Positions 39,452 to 47,641 of a DNA stretch of 64,000 nt are shown piece by piece. A model generated the notes under the pieces. It saw only the letters and a program-made list of their open reading frames with translations. It had not been told where the DNA came from and made no database searches. The first letter of the stretch is position 1; the number at the start of each line of letters is the position of its first letter. This DNA is from an endosymbiont of Acanthamoeba sp. UWC8. Its GTDB lineage: Bacteria > Pseudomonadota > Alphaproteobacteria > Rickettsiales > Midichloriaceae. The position numbers and the translations under genes were made by a program. The DNA is taken from positions 806,001 to 870,000 of the forward strand of contig NZ_CP004403.1 in assembly GCF_000730245.1 (NCBI RefSeq), in the 5' to 3' direction.

Positions 39452-41179
39452 ATGCAGCTTCGAACAAAGCAGCATAACCAGCAGATTACTGAAAGGGCTA
39501 AATCTGCAAATTATGAAAAAGCCATGGATATATGCCACGGTAGGCTAACTTTTGTTATCATATGCTTAACCTTATCTTTTTTAGCCTTGATTTTTCGACT
39601 TTTTTATTTAACTGGTTTTTCATCAATTGAAGATATAAAACTTACTTCAAGTAGAAAACCCTCTAAGGAATTTTTATTAAAGAGAGCTTCAATTACCGAT
39701 AGAAATGGAGAGCTGCTTGCAACCAACATTACTACTGCTTCGTTGTATGCCAATCCTCGTTACCTAATTAATGCTGAAGAAACTGCAAGAAAATTATCAG
39801 ATGCTTTACCCAGCATAAAATATCAGGACTTAATAACTAAATTTAAATTAAATAAAAATTTTGCCTGGGTAAAGAGGCACCTCACCCCTAAAGAGCAGCA
39901 AATCATTCATGATCTTGGTATCCCGGGTTTATATTTTACTAAAGATGAAAGGAGAGTCTACCCGCAAACTCACTTATTTGCCCATAGCGTCGGGTTTACT
40001 GATGTTGACGGCAATGGGCTCTCAGGCATAGAAAAAACTTTTAATTACGATTTGACTGAGTCAACTCAGCTGCCCCTGGAACTCTCTCTTGATTTAAGGA
40101 TACAAAATATAGTACGTGAAGAATTATTGAGTGCCATTGATTTAAACCAAGCCATAGGTGCTTCAGGTTTGGTTATGAATATTAATAACGGAGAAGTTAT
40201 TTCGATGGTAAGCCTACCGGATTTTAATCCTAATAGAACCGAAGGTACCAACGACAGACAAAGATTTAATCAAATTAGCCTAGGCTCCTATGAGATGGGA
40301 TCGGTATTTAAGGTATTGACCACTGCCTCAGCCTTTGATTTAGGAAGGGTAAAAGTTAATGATGCTTTTAATGTCTCCATTCCTTACAAGGTCGCAAATT
40401 TTAAAATCAATGACTATAAAGGTAAAGGCGGAGAGCTTTCCATACCTGAGATTTTAATGTATTCATCAAACATCGGCACCGCTCAAATAGCCTCTTATAT
40501 CGGAGTTAAGGATCAGCAGGAATACATGCAGAGGTTCGGAGTTTTGGACAAGCTAAGCATTGAAATTCCTGAAGTATCCTCCCCTCGCTATCCGCCAAAA
40601 AAGAAATGGAATGAAGTAAGTATGGTCACGATCAGCTATGGGCACGGCATAGCAGTCACTCCTCTTCATCTAGCAAGAGCTATTGCAGCTTCCGTAAACG
40701 GCGGGGTGTTAGTACAACCTACTCTACTTAAACATCATGCGCCCAGAGACGAATACCCCAGAGTAATCGGAGAAGAAACCTCACTACTTATGCGTAAGAT
40801 GCTAAGGTTGGTAGTTACCGGCGGTTCAGGAAGAAGGGCTGAAGTACCCGGATACTTTTTAGGCGGGAAAAGTGGTACGGCCGAAAAAATCTGTGGTCGA
40901 GGTTATTGCAAAAATTCAAATTTATCTTTATTTGTTGCCGCATACCCGATCCATAAGCCTGAATATTTGGTTTTAGTCATGGTTGATGAAGCAAAACGCA
41001 ATATTCACAATAGCGGGTTACTCTCCGGCGGAGCGGTTGCCGCCCCTGTTGCAGGAGAGATCGTGAAAAGAATATCTCCTATACTCGGTGTTAATCCGGT
41101 TTTAGACAAGAGTGAAGAGATAAACGATATGCTCTCACTTGATTTCAATCCTCGTCATCAAAAAATCAGTAATCGCTGA
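39452..41179 (+). CDS. ftsI: Septal peptidoglycan transpeptidase (PBP3)
   Basis: This is a class B penicillin-binding protein for septum synthesis. In 575 residues it has a cytoplasmic N terminus, one membrane helix (residues ~28-48), the pedestal domain with RASITDRNGELLATN, and the transpeptidase domain. The active-site motifs are SxxK in MGSVFKVLT, SxN in YSSNIGTAQIA and KSG in GGKSGTAEK. It is the last gene of the cluster visible here, and murE-type genes do not follow. It is followed only 22 bp later by the ATTAAC promoter of an unrelated accessory gene. Confidence 0.96.
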   Translation: MQLRTKQHNQQITERAKSANYEKAMDICHGRLTFVIICLTLSFLALIFRLFYLTGFSSIEDIKLTSSRKPSKEFLLKRASITDRNGELLATNITTASLYANPRYLINAEETARKLSDALPSIKYQDLITKFKLNKNFAWVKRHLTPKEQQIIHDLGIPGLYFTKDERRVYPQTHLFAHSVGFTDVDGNGLSGIEKTFNYDLTESTQLPLELSLDLRIQNIVREELLSAIDLNQAIGASGLVMNINNGEVISMVSLPDFNPNRTEGTNDRQRFNQISLGSYEMGSVFKVLTTASAFDLGRVKVNDAFNVSIPYKVANFKINDYKGKGGELSIPEILMYSSNIGTAQIASYIGVKDQQEYMQRFGVLDKLSIEIPEVSSPRYPPKKKWNEVSMVTISYGHGIAVTPLHLARAIAASVNGGVLVQPTLLKHHAPRDEYPRVIGEETSLLMRKMLRLVVTGGSGRRAEVPGYFLGGKSGTAEKICGRGYCKNSNLSLFVAAYPIHKPEYLVLVMVDEAKRNIHNSGLLSGGAVAAPVAGEIVKRISPILGVNPVLDKSEEINDMLSLDFNPRHQKISNR

Positions 41180-41201
41180 CTAAATCCGTTTTTTCTATTA
41201 G

Positions 41202-41245
41202 ATTAACTTTTTATTAACTTTTTATTAACTTTTTTTATTTAAAAT
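41202..41245 (+). promoter_or_regulatory. ATTAAC triple direct-repeat promoter
   Basis: ATTAAC begins at 41202, 41213 and 41224, an exact 11-bp period with T-rich spacers. TAAAAT at 41240-41245 begins 16 bp after the last copy starts, and transcription would begin near 41252. This is the longest example of the element shared with the promoters at 21096, 43004, 58118 and 62714. Confidence 0.7.
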
Positions 41246-41276
41246 CTAATAAAAGAAGTCAGGCAAAGGTTAAATA

Positions 41277-42986
41277 ATGGCAAGAGATCAAAAGCATAGA
41301 GAGACATTATATAGATATAACTCGGAAACTAAAGAAAACGAGTTTGTCACTCAGTCTTCCCCTAATGCTATTGAACCTGAGGTTTGGCAGTACAAGGAAG
41401 GTAAAGGAGGCGGTGCTAATGAAGCCGGGAAATTAGGAGGCGTATATCAAAGCTTTACTCGAACCGCTTTATTTAAACAAGACCCGAATCCCGCTAAAAA
41501 TATAGCTGAGTTTTTAGCTTCTCAAATGCACAGATCCACCCATCCCGAGCATCAGGCAGAAGTGTTTTTTGCTAAAGTTACGGATGAAACAGGAAAACCG
41601 ACTCATCCTTATATTGCTTCCATATTTTTTAATAATTACCAAGGAGATCTCTTTAAATACGCTTATACAAGCAAGGGCTTAATCCCGCCGAAAGATAGAC
41701 CGAAACTTATAGGAACTAAAAATTTAATTGCCTCTACATTCGAGATAGAGAATACGACCACTCTTATTAATGAAGTTTTAAGTAGTTCGCCGGGTTTTGC
41801 CGAATCGGTAGTACCAAGGTTGCTGACCAATGATATGGATATGCATTCGGGAAACTTGGGAGTGAAAGTTGAAAACGGTATGAAAATAATTGTCAGTATT
41901 GATTTTGGCGGCGCCAATGCTTCCCTTGAAGAAAAGATCCACCCGCATTCCCATACCAGACATATACCCGGCTTAGGACCTACTAACCACTTTAGAGAAT
42001 ACGGCAGGAAATATAAAATTACTCCCACCTTTGTCGCAGAATGCGATAAAGTAGCTAAGCATGATTACACTGAAACTATTGATGATGCTTTTAAAAAAAT
42101 CGCCGAATACAATAATTTTAAAGCAATTAAAGCATTCGGAGAGCTCTTAGGTGTGCCGACAAAACAACTACGTATTCCGAATACCGAGGTAAATAAAGAG
42201 AAATTAACAGGAATTATTAAAGAGTATTACAAAGTTATTATAAAAGCCAGGCAAGAAGACTTAAGCAAATTCTCAGCCCAAATCAAAACTGATTTATGCT
42301 TAAAAAATTATAAAGAAAGCGGTGAACTTTCATATAATAATGCTAAGGAAGAAGTTATTACTTTGCATCAGGTTATCAAAGAACATAAAGAGTATTTCAC
42401 GGCAATTTTAAAGGGTGAGGAGAAACTGAAATTCAGGGATAAGGATAACTTAAAAAATTACCGTGAGTTCAAAGAAACGGTATTAAGCACGGCGGAGGAA
42501 GCACTCGGCATCGAGCGTAAATACAATATAACCGATACTTTGCTTAAAGGTCTTGACTCTGTAGATCTAAAGGTAAGCGAAGTATTAAATAGTATAAAAT
42601 TTATGCTTTTTCCTTCTAGAACTCTTCCTAAGCAGGAAGGAGAATTTATCGAAAATGCTTTGGGTTTTAGCGATAATCCTGTTTATGAAGCGAAATTATC
42701 TTCAAAAACGGAATTAAAAATAGATGCCTTGCAGCAAACTACCTCCCAATTACCAAAAACAGGCGAACATACAAAGCTCGGTTTAGCTTCCTCACCTGCT
42801 ACCATTAAGAGATTTACGACTACTACAAATTTAGCAGATAACCAAAGTGCATTCAAAAATACACAACCTTCTAAAATAGAAGGCTTAGAAAATATCATAA
42901 CAAGGGCATGGAATAGAATAAAAAGCTTTACCGGAAGCTTAAATGAAAAATTCATATCTGAGAATAATGGTTCAAAAGAAAGATAG
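41277..42986 (+). CDS. Putative effector with PI3/4-kinase-like catalytic signature
   Basis: I do not recognise a named family in this 569-residue protein, but the first ~250 residues look like an atypical kinase. They contain a glycine-rich stretch (GKGGGANEAGKLGG, 42-55), a candidate ATP lysine (Lys67 in ALFKQ) with Glu78 after it, a catalytic loop D188-x-H190-x-x-N193 in NDMDMHSGNLG, and a DFG-type metal site at D209 in VSIDFGGA. DxHxxN followed by IDFG is the pattern of phosphoinositide 3/4-kinases and related bacterial effectors. The C-terminal half is charged and helical, with a Ser/Thr-rich region from about 490. There is no signal peptide. AAGG precedes the ATG by 8 bp. The three-copy ATTAAC promoter suggests coregulation with other accessory genes. 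Confidence 0.75.
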   Translation: MARDQKHRETLYRYNSETKENEFVTQSSPNAIEPEVWQYKEGKGGGANEAGKLGGVYQSFTRTALFKQDPNPAKNIAEFLASQMHRSTHPEHQAEVFFAKVTDETGKPTHPYIASIFFNNYQGDLFKYAYTSKGLIPPKDRPKLIGTKNLIASTFEIENTTTLINEVLSSSPGFAESVVPRLLTNDMDMHSGNLGVKVENGMKIIVSIDFGGANASLEEKIHPHSHTRHIPGLGPTNHFREYGRKYKITPTFVAECDKVAKHDYTETIDDAFKKIAEYNNFKAIKAFGELLGVPTKQLRIPNTEVNKEKLTGIIKEYYKVIIKARQEDLSKFSAQIKTDLCLKNYKESGELSYNNAKEEVITLHQVIKEHKEYFTAILKGEEKLKFRDKDNLKNYREFKETVLSTAEEALGIERKYNITDTLLKGLDSVDLKVSEVLNSIKFMLFPSRTLPKQEGEFIENALGFSDNPVYEAKLSSKTELKIDALQQTTSQLPKTGEHTKLGLASSPATIKRFTTTTNLADNQSAFKNTQPSKIEGLENIITRAWNRIKSFTGSLNEKFISENNGSKER

Positions 42987-43003
42987 ATGATTTTAAAACA
43001 ACT

Positions 43004-43037
43004 ATTAACTACTTATTAACTATTTTTGGAATATACT
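43004..43037 (+). promoter_or_regulatory. ATTAAC direct-repeat promoter (11-bp period)
   Basis: ATTAAC begins at 43004 and 43015. TATACT at 43032-43037 begins 17 bp after the second copy starts. The predicted transcription start is at or next to the annotated ATG at 43043. Confidence 0.6.
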
Positions 43038-43042
43038 TATTT

Positions 43043-43720
43043 ATGCAAGTTAAATTTATAAAAGATATAGTTATGCCGGTAGAAAGAGATCCAGTCGAAA
43101 TGAAGAAAATTATTGATAAAATATGCGATCAAGTCTTTACAGATATATTAGATGAAATGATTAAACTTAAAGCATCTCGATGTCAAACATTCGGTGCTGA
43201 AACAATTCCCGGATGCACAAAGGAAGACAAAGAAAGCTTACTTGGTAAACTGTATAAAAATATGACAAAAAGAGTTTATGAGGAAGGAGTTGATGGTAGA
43301 ACTTTAGATATTACCCCAATAGATGAAGATGATCGTATAGAATTCAAACCCAAGAGACTTGAAGAAGGTACAATGCTTGAATTACTTACTAAAATGGAAA
43401 AGAGCATCGACTCTTTTATGAAGAAAAACAAACAAGAAAACAAAATTGATTTTAAAGAATATGCAATTCAATCAACTCCTAGAAAAGAATGTATTCAAGA
43501 GATTGGAATTCAAGATGAATTGAATAAATCCCCGTTAAGGAAATCTTTAGAAAATTTTATTGGTAAGTTAATTGATAAGGTTACCGGCATAGATCGAGAA
43601 CACGAACGAGCTCAAACTAAGGATTTAACTAAGAGCGCAAAGGAAACAAGAGAAGACATAGGTAAGTTTACTAATAAGATTATGAAAGAAGAAGCAGCTG
43701 TTACAAGCTTAAGAAGATAA
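43043..43720 (+). CDS. Unknown charged, helical protein
   Basis: This 225-residue lysine- and glutamate-rich protein has no signal peptide or membrane segment and no family I recognise. It is predicted to be mostly helical. The C-terminal 60 residues (from PLRKSLENFIGKLIDKV onward) look like a separate helical bundle. The -10 element ends 5 bp before the ATG at 43043, so the message is either leaderless or translation begins at the in-frame ATG at 43073. It follows the kinase-like gene by 56 bp with its own copy of the same promoter, which suggests the two act in the same program. Confidence 0.7.
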   Translation: MQVKFIKDIVMPVERDPVEMKKIIDKICDQVFTDILDEMIKLKASRCQTFGAETIPGCTKEDKESLLGKLYKNMTKRVYEEGVDGRTLDITPIDEDDRIEFKPKRLEEGTMLELLTKMEKSIDSFMKKNKQENKIDFKEYAIQSTPRKECIQEIGIQDELNKSPLRKSLENFIGKLIDKVTGIDREHERAQTKDLTKSAKETREDIGKFTNKIMKEEAAVTSLRR

Positions 43721-43897
43721 CCATACTAGGAATAATAGCTATTTTCCACCTTATAAGTACAGCAAAATTAATAAGAATTAAGAAAATTGTATAGTTCTTT
43801 ATTATAATACTACAAGTCTTACTGATATACTTCCTATACTTAAAGGCCACTAAGCACAGTAAGCTAAAGGGGTATGGGGTGAAATAACTAGAGTTTG

Positions 43898-43972
43898 AGA
43901 TTATTAAAAAGTTTTACCGAAACAATAAAAGAAAAATTTATGTCAGCAAATAATGATTCAAAAGGCAGATAG
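43898..43972 (+). pseudogene. Remnant of the 3' end of a paralogue of the 41277 gene
   Basis: Bases 43898-43972 encode RLLKSFTETIKEKFMSANND plus SKGR and a stop. The 41277 gene ends RIKSFTGSLNEKFISENNGS plus KER and a stop. Nucleotide similarity continues a few bases past the stop (GATAGATGATTTTAA against GATAGGTAATTTTAA). No start or upstream coding part survives. It is therefore the tail of a lost duplicate or a partial duplication. Confidence 0.7.
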
Positions 43973-43983
43973 GTAATTTTAAG

Positions 43984-44059
43984 TGGTGCCCAGAATTGGA
44001 ATCGAACCAACGACACAAGGATTTTCAATCCTTTGCTCTACCGACTGAGCTATCTGGGC
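43984..44059 (-). tRNA. tRNA-Phe (anticodon GAA)
   Basis: On the minus strand the acceptor GCCCAGA pairs with TCTGGGC, with discriminator A and encoded CCA. The anticodon stem AAGGA/TCCTT encloses TTGAAAA, giving GAA. It is paired with tRNA-Glu 23 bp away in the same direction. Confidence 0.96.
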
Positions 44060-44082
44060 TTATGAAATAGCCGCAAAGAAAA

Positions 44083-44157
44083 TGGCGACCCCTGCGGGAC
44101 TCGAACCCGCGTTGCCACCGTGAAAGGGTGGAGTCCTAACCGCTAGACGAAGGGGTC
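44083..44157 (-). tRNA. tRNA-Glu (anticodon TTC)
   Basis: On the minus strand GACCCCT pairs with AGGGGTC, with discriminator G and encoded CCA. The anticodon stem CCACC/GGTGG encloses CTTTCAC, giving TTC. It probably shares a transcript with tRNA-Phe downstream. Confidence 0.96.
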
Positions 44158-44577
44158 GCTGCATTTGCTTGTATATTCCTATACTGTTTGCTTTCTAAAA
44201 GCAAGTAATAATTTATAAATCCACAAAAAGAGCATTAATTATCCAATCTTAACATTTTCAAAAGCATAGTTGATAAACTTAGGATTAGTGAAATAATAAT
44301 TATACTTATGATAATACATTCTTATTTCCAAGATGCTTAACCGCCGCTCCTTAAAGATCACTTATACAGAGAAAAACCAAAATAGAAGGAGCATGCAGCA
44401 GGAAGAACTTAATTATCAACCTTTAAGAATACATTTTGATCAAAGATAATATATATCTAAATAAAATATATTACATCAATGTATATTTTACCGTGTCTCA
44501 ACCCCCCATCTAAAGGTTGCGGATTTTTTATTTCAGTGTTAATTATTTTACATAAAAAATAATTAAGAGCATTTTTA
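44158..44577. other. Long AT-rich gap before glmS
   Basis: I see no convincing gene in these 420 bp. An 18-codon ORF at about 44393 has AGGAG only one base before its ATG and is probably fortuitous. The region should hold the promoters of the tRNA-Glu/Phe unit (minus) and glmS (plus). I do not recognise a glmS ribozyme core. The only clear structure is the hairpin listed separately at 44499-44529. Confidence 0.4.
44499..44529 (+). terminator. Hairpin plus T6 in the glmS leader
   Basis: CAACC (44499-44503) pairs with GGTTG (44515-44519), followed by CGGA and TTTTTT. It lies 50 bp before the glmS ATG. It could be a terminator for upstream readthrough or an attenuator. Confidence 0.4.
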
Positions 44578-46401
44578 ATGTGTGGAATTATAGGCATAGT
44601 AAGTAATTATCAGGATGTAAGTGAAAGAGTATTACATTCAATCGCAAGATTAGAATATAGAGGTTATGATTCAGCCGGCATTGCCACAATATTTTCTAAT
44701 GGCTTTAACCTGCTGAAATTAGCCGGCAAGGTAAAAGACCTTAAAGCCGTTTTTAAAAAGAACCCGACTCGCGGCCGGATAGGTATAGGCCACACAAGGT
44801 GGGCTACTCACGGGGCTCCGTCATACGAAAATGCACACCCTATGTTAACTAAAGATATCGCACTGGTTCATAACGGTATTATCGAAAATTATATGGAAAT
44901 CAAAGAAGAGCTAAAGGAACAAAATTATGAGTTTAGCGGCGATACCGATACTGAAGTATTAGCAAATTTGATCCAATCTTATATTGACCAAAAGCAGCCA
45001 CTCGATCAGGCAATAAGAAATGCAGCCGACCGTTGCCATGGCCTATATGCTTTTATTGTAATCAGCAGTCATGATCCAAATACGATAATAGGGGTAAAGA
45101 AAGGTTTGCCACTCGCAGTCGGAATAGGTGAAAATGAGATGTATTTCGGCTCGGATGCTTATGCCTTATTTCCGCTTACCAATAAGCTTATTTATTTAAA
45201 TGATAATGAAATTGCTACCATTACCTCCCGCGAATATAAAGTTTGCGACATGAAGGGAAATGAGCTGAATAAAGAAATTAAAAAAGTTTCAATCCAGGAA
45301 GTTTCCGGTAAAGAAGAATTTGAGCATTATATGCTTAAAGAGATTTATGAGCAACCGAGTGCGATTGCTCGCTGTTTTGATCACTATTATGATTCTAATA
45401 AGAAAGAGCTGTTATTTAAGGCAATGGACTTTAACTGGAATGAAGTTAAAAAGGTATATATAATTGCCTGCGGCACTTCATACTATGCCGGAGCAGTGGC
45501 AAAATATTGGCTCGAGCAAAAAACTAAAATTAACGTTGAAATTGATATAGCTTCGGAATTTCGTTACCGTGAACCGGTTTTAGATACTAAAGACGTATTT
45601 ATTTTTATCTCCCAATCAGGCGAGACTGCCGATACTCTCGCTGCACTTAAAATGGTTAAGGAAAAGGGGATTAAAACATTTGCAGTAGTAAACGTGGAAG
45701 AGAGCTCTATGGGTAACCTTGCTGATTTTGTTTTACCTATTTGCGCCGGAAGTGAAATAGGGGTTGCTTCTACTAAAGCATTTACATGCCAACTTATAGT
45801 ATTATCTCTGCTTTCTCTATATATCAGTTATGCGAAAGGCCTACTAAGCAATATAGAATTTGAAAAGGAGTTGTTAAAGCTGCATGAAACTCCTGGTAAA
45901 GTTACGGAAACGTTAAACTTGGATAGAAATGTTAAAACCCTGGCTGAGAACATTCTTCACCTTAATAATATTATTTATATCGGCAGAGGTATTGCCTACC
46001 CTATAGCATTGGAAGGAGCACTAAAAATAAAAGAATTATCATATCTTCCTGCGCTCGGTATGCCGGCAGGGGAATTAAAACATGGACCGATAGCCTTAAT
46101 TGATAACAACACGCCTGTTTGTGTAATCGCTCCAAATGATAAGCTATTTGCTAAAACAGCCTCCAACTTACAGGAAGCATACGCAAGAGGAGGTAAAATC
46201 ATTTTATTCAGTGATAAGAATGGTATAGAACAACTCAAAAACTTTTGTTTTATGACCATTGAGTTGCCTGAAGCAGATGATTTTACCGCCCCCCTACTAT
46301 ATACTATTCCGTTACAAATGCTTGCCTACCATTTTGCAGTGCTTAAAGGTAATGATGTAGATCAGCCCAGGAATTTAGCAAAATCAGTAACCGTAGAATA
46401 A
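44578..46401 (+). CDS. glmS: Glutamine-fructose-6-phosphate aminotransferase
   Basis: This enzyme makes glucosamine 6-phosphate, the first step to UDP-GlcNAc for peptidoglycan and lipid A. The N-terminal nucleophile Cys2 is in MCGIIGIV. The glutaminase domain has HTRWATHGAPSYENAHP and ALVHNGIIENY. Two SIS domains follow (ACGTSYYAG near residue 300, SQSGETADTLAALK near 345), and the C-terminal end is KSVTVE. Full length at 607 residues. It fits the cell-envelope genes elsewhere in the window and the pgi homologue that supplies its substrate. Confidence 0.97.
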   Translation: MCGIIGIVSNYQDVSERVLHSIARLEYRGYDSAGIATIFSNGFNLLKLAGKVKDLKAVFKKNPTRGRIGIGHTRWATHGAPSYENAHPMLTKDIALVHNGIIENYMEIKEELKEQNYEFSGDTDTEVLANLIQSYIDQKQPLDQAIRNAADRCHGLYAFIVISSHDPNTIIGVKKGLPLAVGIGENEMYFGSDAYALFPLTNKLIYLNDNEIATITSREYKVCDMKGNELNKEIKKVSIQEVSGKEEFEHYMLKEIYEQPSAIARCFDHYYDSNKKELLFKAMDFNWNEVKKVYIIACGTSYYAGAVAKYWLEQKTKINVEIDIASEFRYREPVLDTKDVFIFISQSGETADTLAALKMVKEKGIKTFAVVNVEESSMGNLADFVLPICAGSEIGVASTKAFTCQLIVLSLLSLYISYAKGLLSNIEFEKELLKLHETPGKVTETLNLDRNVKTLAENILHLNNIIYIGRGIAYPIALEGALKIKELSYLPALGMPAGELKHGPIALIDNNTPVCVIAPNDKLFAKTASNLQEAYARGGKIILFSDKNGIEQLKNFCFMTIELPEADDFTAPLLYTIPLQMLAYHFAVLKGNDVDQPRNLAKSVTVE

Positions 46402-46622
46402 TAATTATAGGAGCTTAAGCGCATATATAGGCATTAAAGGTAACTATATCGGAAACAAAGCTAACCATAAAACAAAGTAAATTAATAATTTATCAAATGT
46501 TGCTTAGCTGTGAGATTGCTTAATAATATTAATTCAGCCTTACCCCACTAAAAGGCTTCATAATTAAGCTTTTTAGTATTATCATAACTAAAAAATAAGC
46601 AGTTTAAAGGTTCTAAATTTAA

Positions 46623-47297
46623 ATGAACATACAAGAAAAATATACATTAGACACACTCATTCAAGTGCTACTAAAATCATTCAATATTTTTCGTTTAAAT
46701 TTTTGGCAGATTGGAATAATAGTAATTATTGTCTCAATGGTCTCTCACTTAGCTATTTACCCTGTTACCGAATATCTGACTGCATTTGCCAAGAACCCCG
46801 AAGCATTAAAGGAAGCTAAGCTTCTACCTATAATATTTACCGCCCTAACTATACTACTTAACCAAACGATGTTTGTAATCGCTATAACTTTAGTTGTTTT
46901 ATCTAAACCGAAAAATATTTTTCAATGCTTTGAAAGAATAAGAGCTTTTGTTAAAAACAAATTTATTACCCTTTATTTGGCTTGCACTCTAAAATCGATA
47001 TTAATTAATATCGGTCTAACATTATATTTTTTTCCCGGGATTATCGTAGTAGTAGCATTTTCTATGGTGGAATTTATAATATTAATTGAAGGTAAGGGAA
47101 TAAAAGAATCAATATATAAAAGTATTGAAATGGTTCGTCCGTTATTTTTCAAATTAGTAGTTTGTATTTCTTTATTTTACTTTATTTTATTTATAGTATT
47201 AGGCCTCCCTATTTACTTTAAAAGCGTAATTTATTTCGGCTTAATCGCACTTTATATCATTAATATGCTGGTTCTATATCTAAGACTTAAAGAGTAG
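46623..47297 (+). CDS. Multi-pass membrane protein, YciC/DUF975-like
   Basis: The 224-residue product has five or six membrane segments (around residues 26-48, 67-93, 122-150, 170-190 and 195-220). The motif YFFPGIIVVVAFSMVEFIIL followed by EGKGIKESIYKSIEMV resembles the central block of YciC/DUF975-type membrane proteins of unknown function. The family call is by pattern only. It is flanked by glmS on the same strand 220 bp upstream and tRNA-Ile on the opposite strand. Confidence 0.65.
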   Translation: MNIQEKYTLDTLIQVLLKSFNIFRLNFWQIGIIVIIVSMVSHLAIYPVTEYLTAFAKNPEALKEAKLLPIIFTALTILLNQTMFVIAITLVVLSKPKNIFQCFERIRAFVKNKFITLYLACTLKSILINIGLTLYFFPGIIVVVAFSMVEFIILIEGKGIKESIYKSIEMVRPLFFKLVVCISLFYFILFIVLGLPIYFKSVIYFGLIALYIINMLVLYLRLKE

Positions 47298-47322
47298 CAT
47301 TAATTTGCAACTATAAGAGGAA

Positions 47323-47399
47323 TGGTGGGACCTGTAGGACTTGAACCTACGACAACACCGTTATGAGCGGTGTGTTCTAACCAACTGAACTAAGGTCCC
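47323..47399 (-). tRNA. tRNA with CAT anticodon, probably Ile2 (lysidine-modified)
   Basis: On the minus strand GGGACCT pairs with AGGTCCC, with discriminator A and encoded CCA. The anticodon stem CACCG/CGGTG encloses CTCATAA. The anticodon CAT means elongator Met, initiator Met or Ile2. The perfect first acceptor pair argues against initiator. The T arm GGTTCAAGTCC and the overall body resemble alphaproteobacterial tRNA-Ile2, whose C34 is converted to lysidine by TilS. Elongator Met remains possible. Confidence 0.85.
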
Positions 47400-47641
47400 C
47401 TGGAAATTTAAAATCTATTTTATATCAATAAATATAGTAGTTGTCCAGATAGAATTAACATCAAATTAGCTTCTTACAAAACTCTATATAATTTTTCCGC
47501 AAAAGCAGCGGCTCTTAAATTTCTCATATGCTTATTTTTAATATAAGCTATTCATTTATATTAAAGTACACTAACTATAAACTTTGCGTAAATTAAATAC
47601 TTATTGTACCCTTATAATTATATAATACTAATAACTCGTAT

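Noticed and set aside
44393-44449. 18-codon ORF with an AGGAG sequence before its ATG in the glmS upstream gap
   Set aside because: The spacing of one base is too short for a working ribosome site, and no homologue is recognised.
44530-44577. glmS ribozyme or riboswitch
   Set aside because: I could not find the conserved ribozyme core, and the class is mainly known from Gram-positive bacteria. Only a simple hairpin with a T-run is present.
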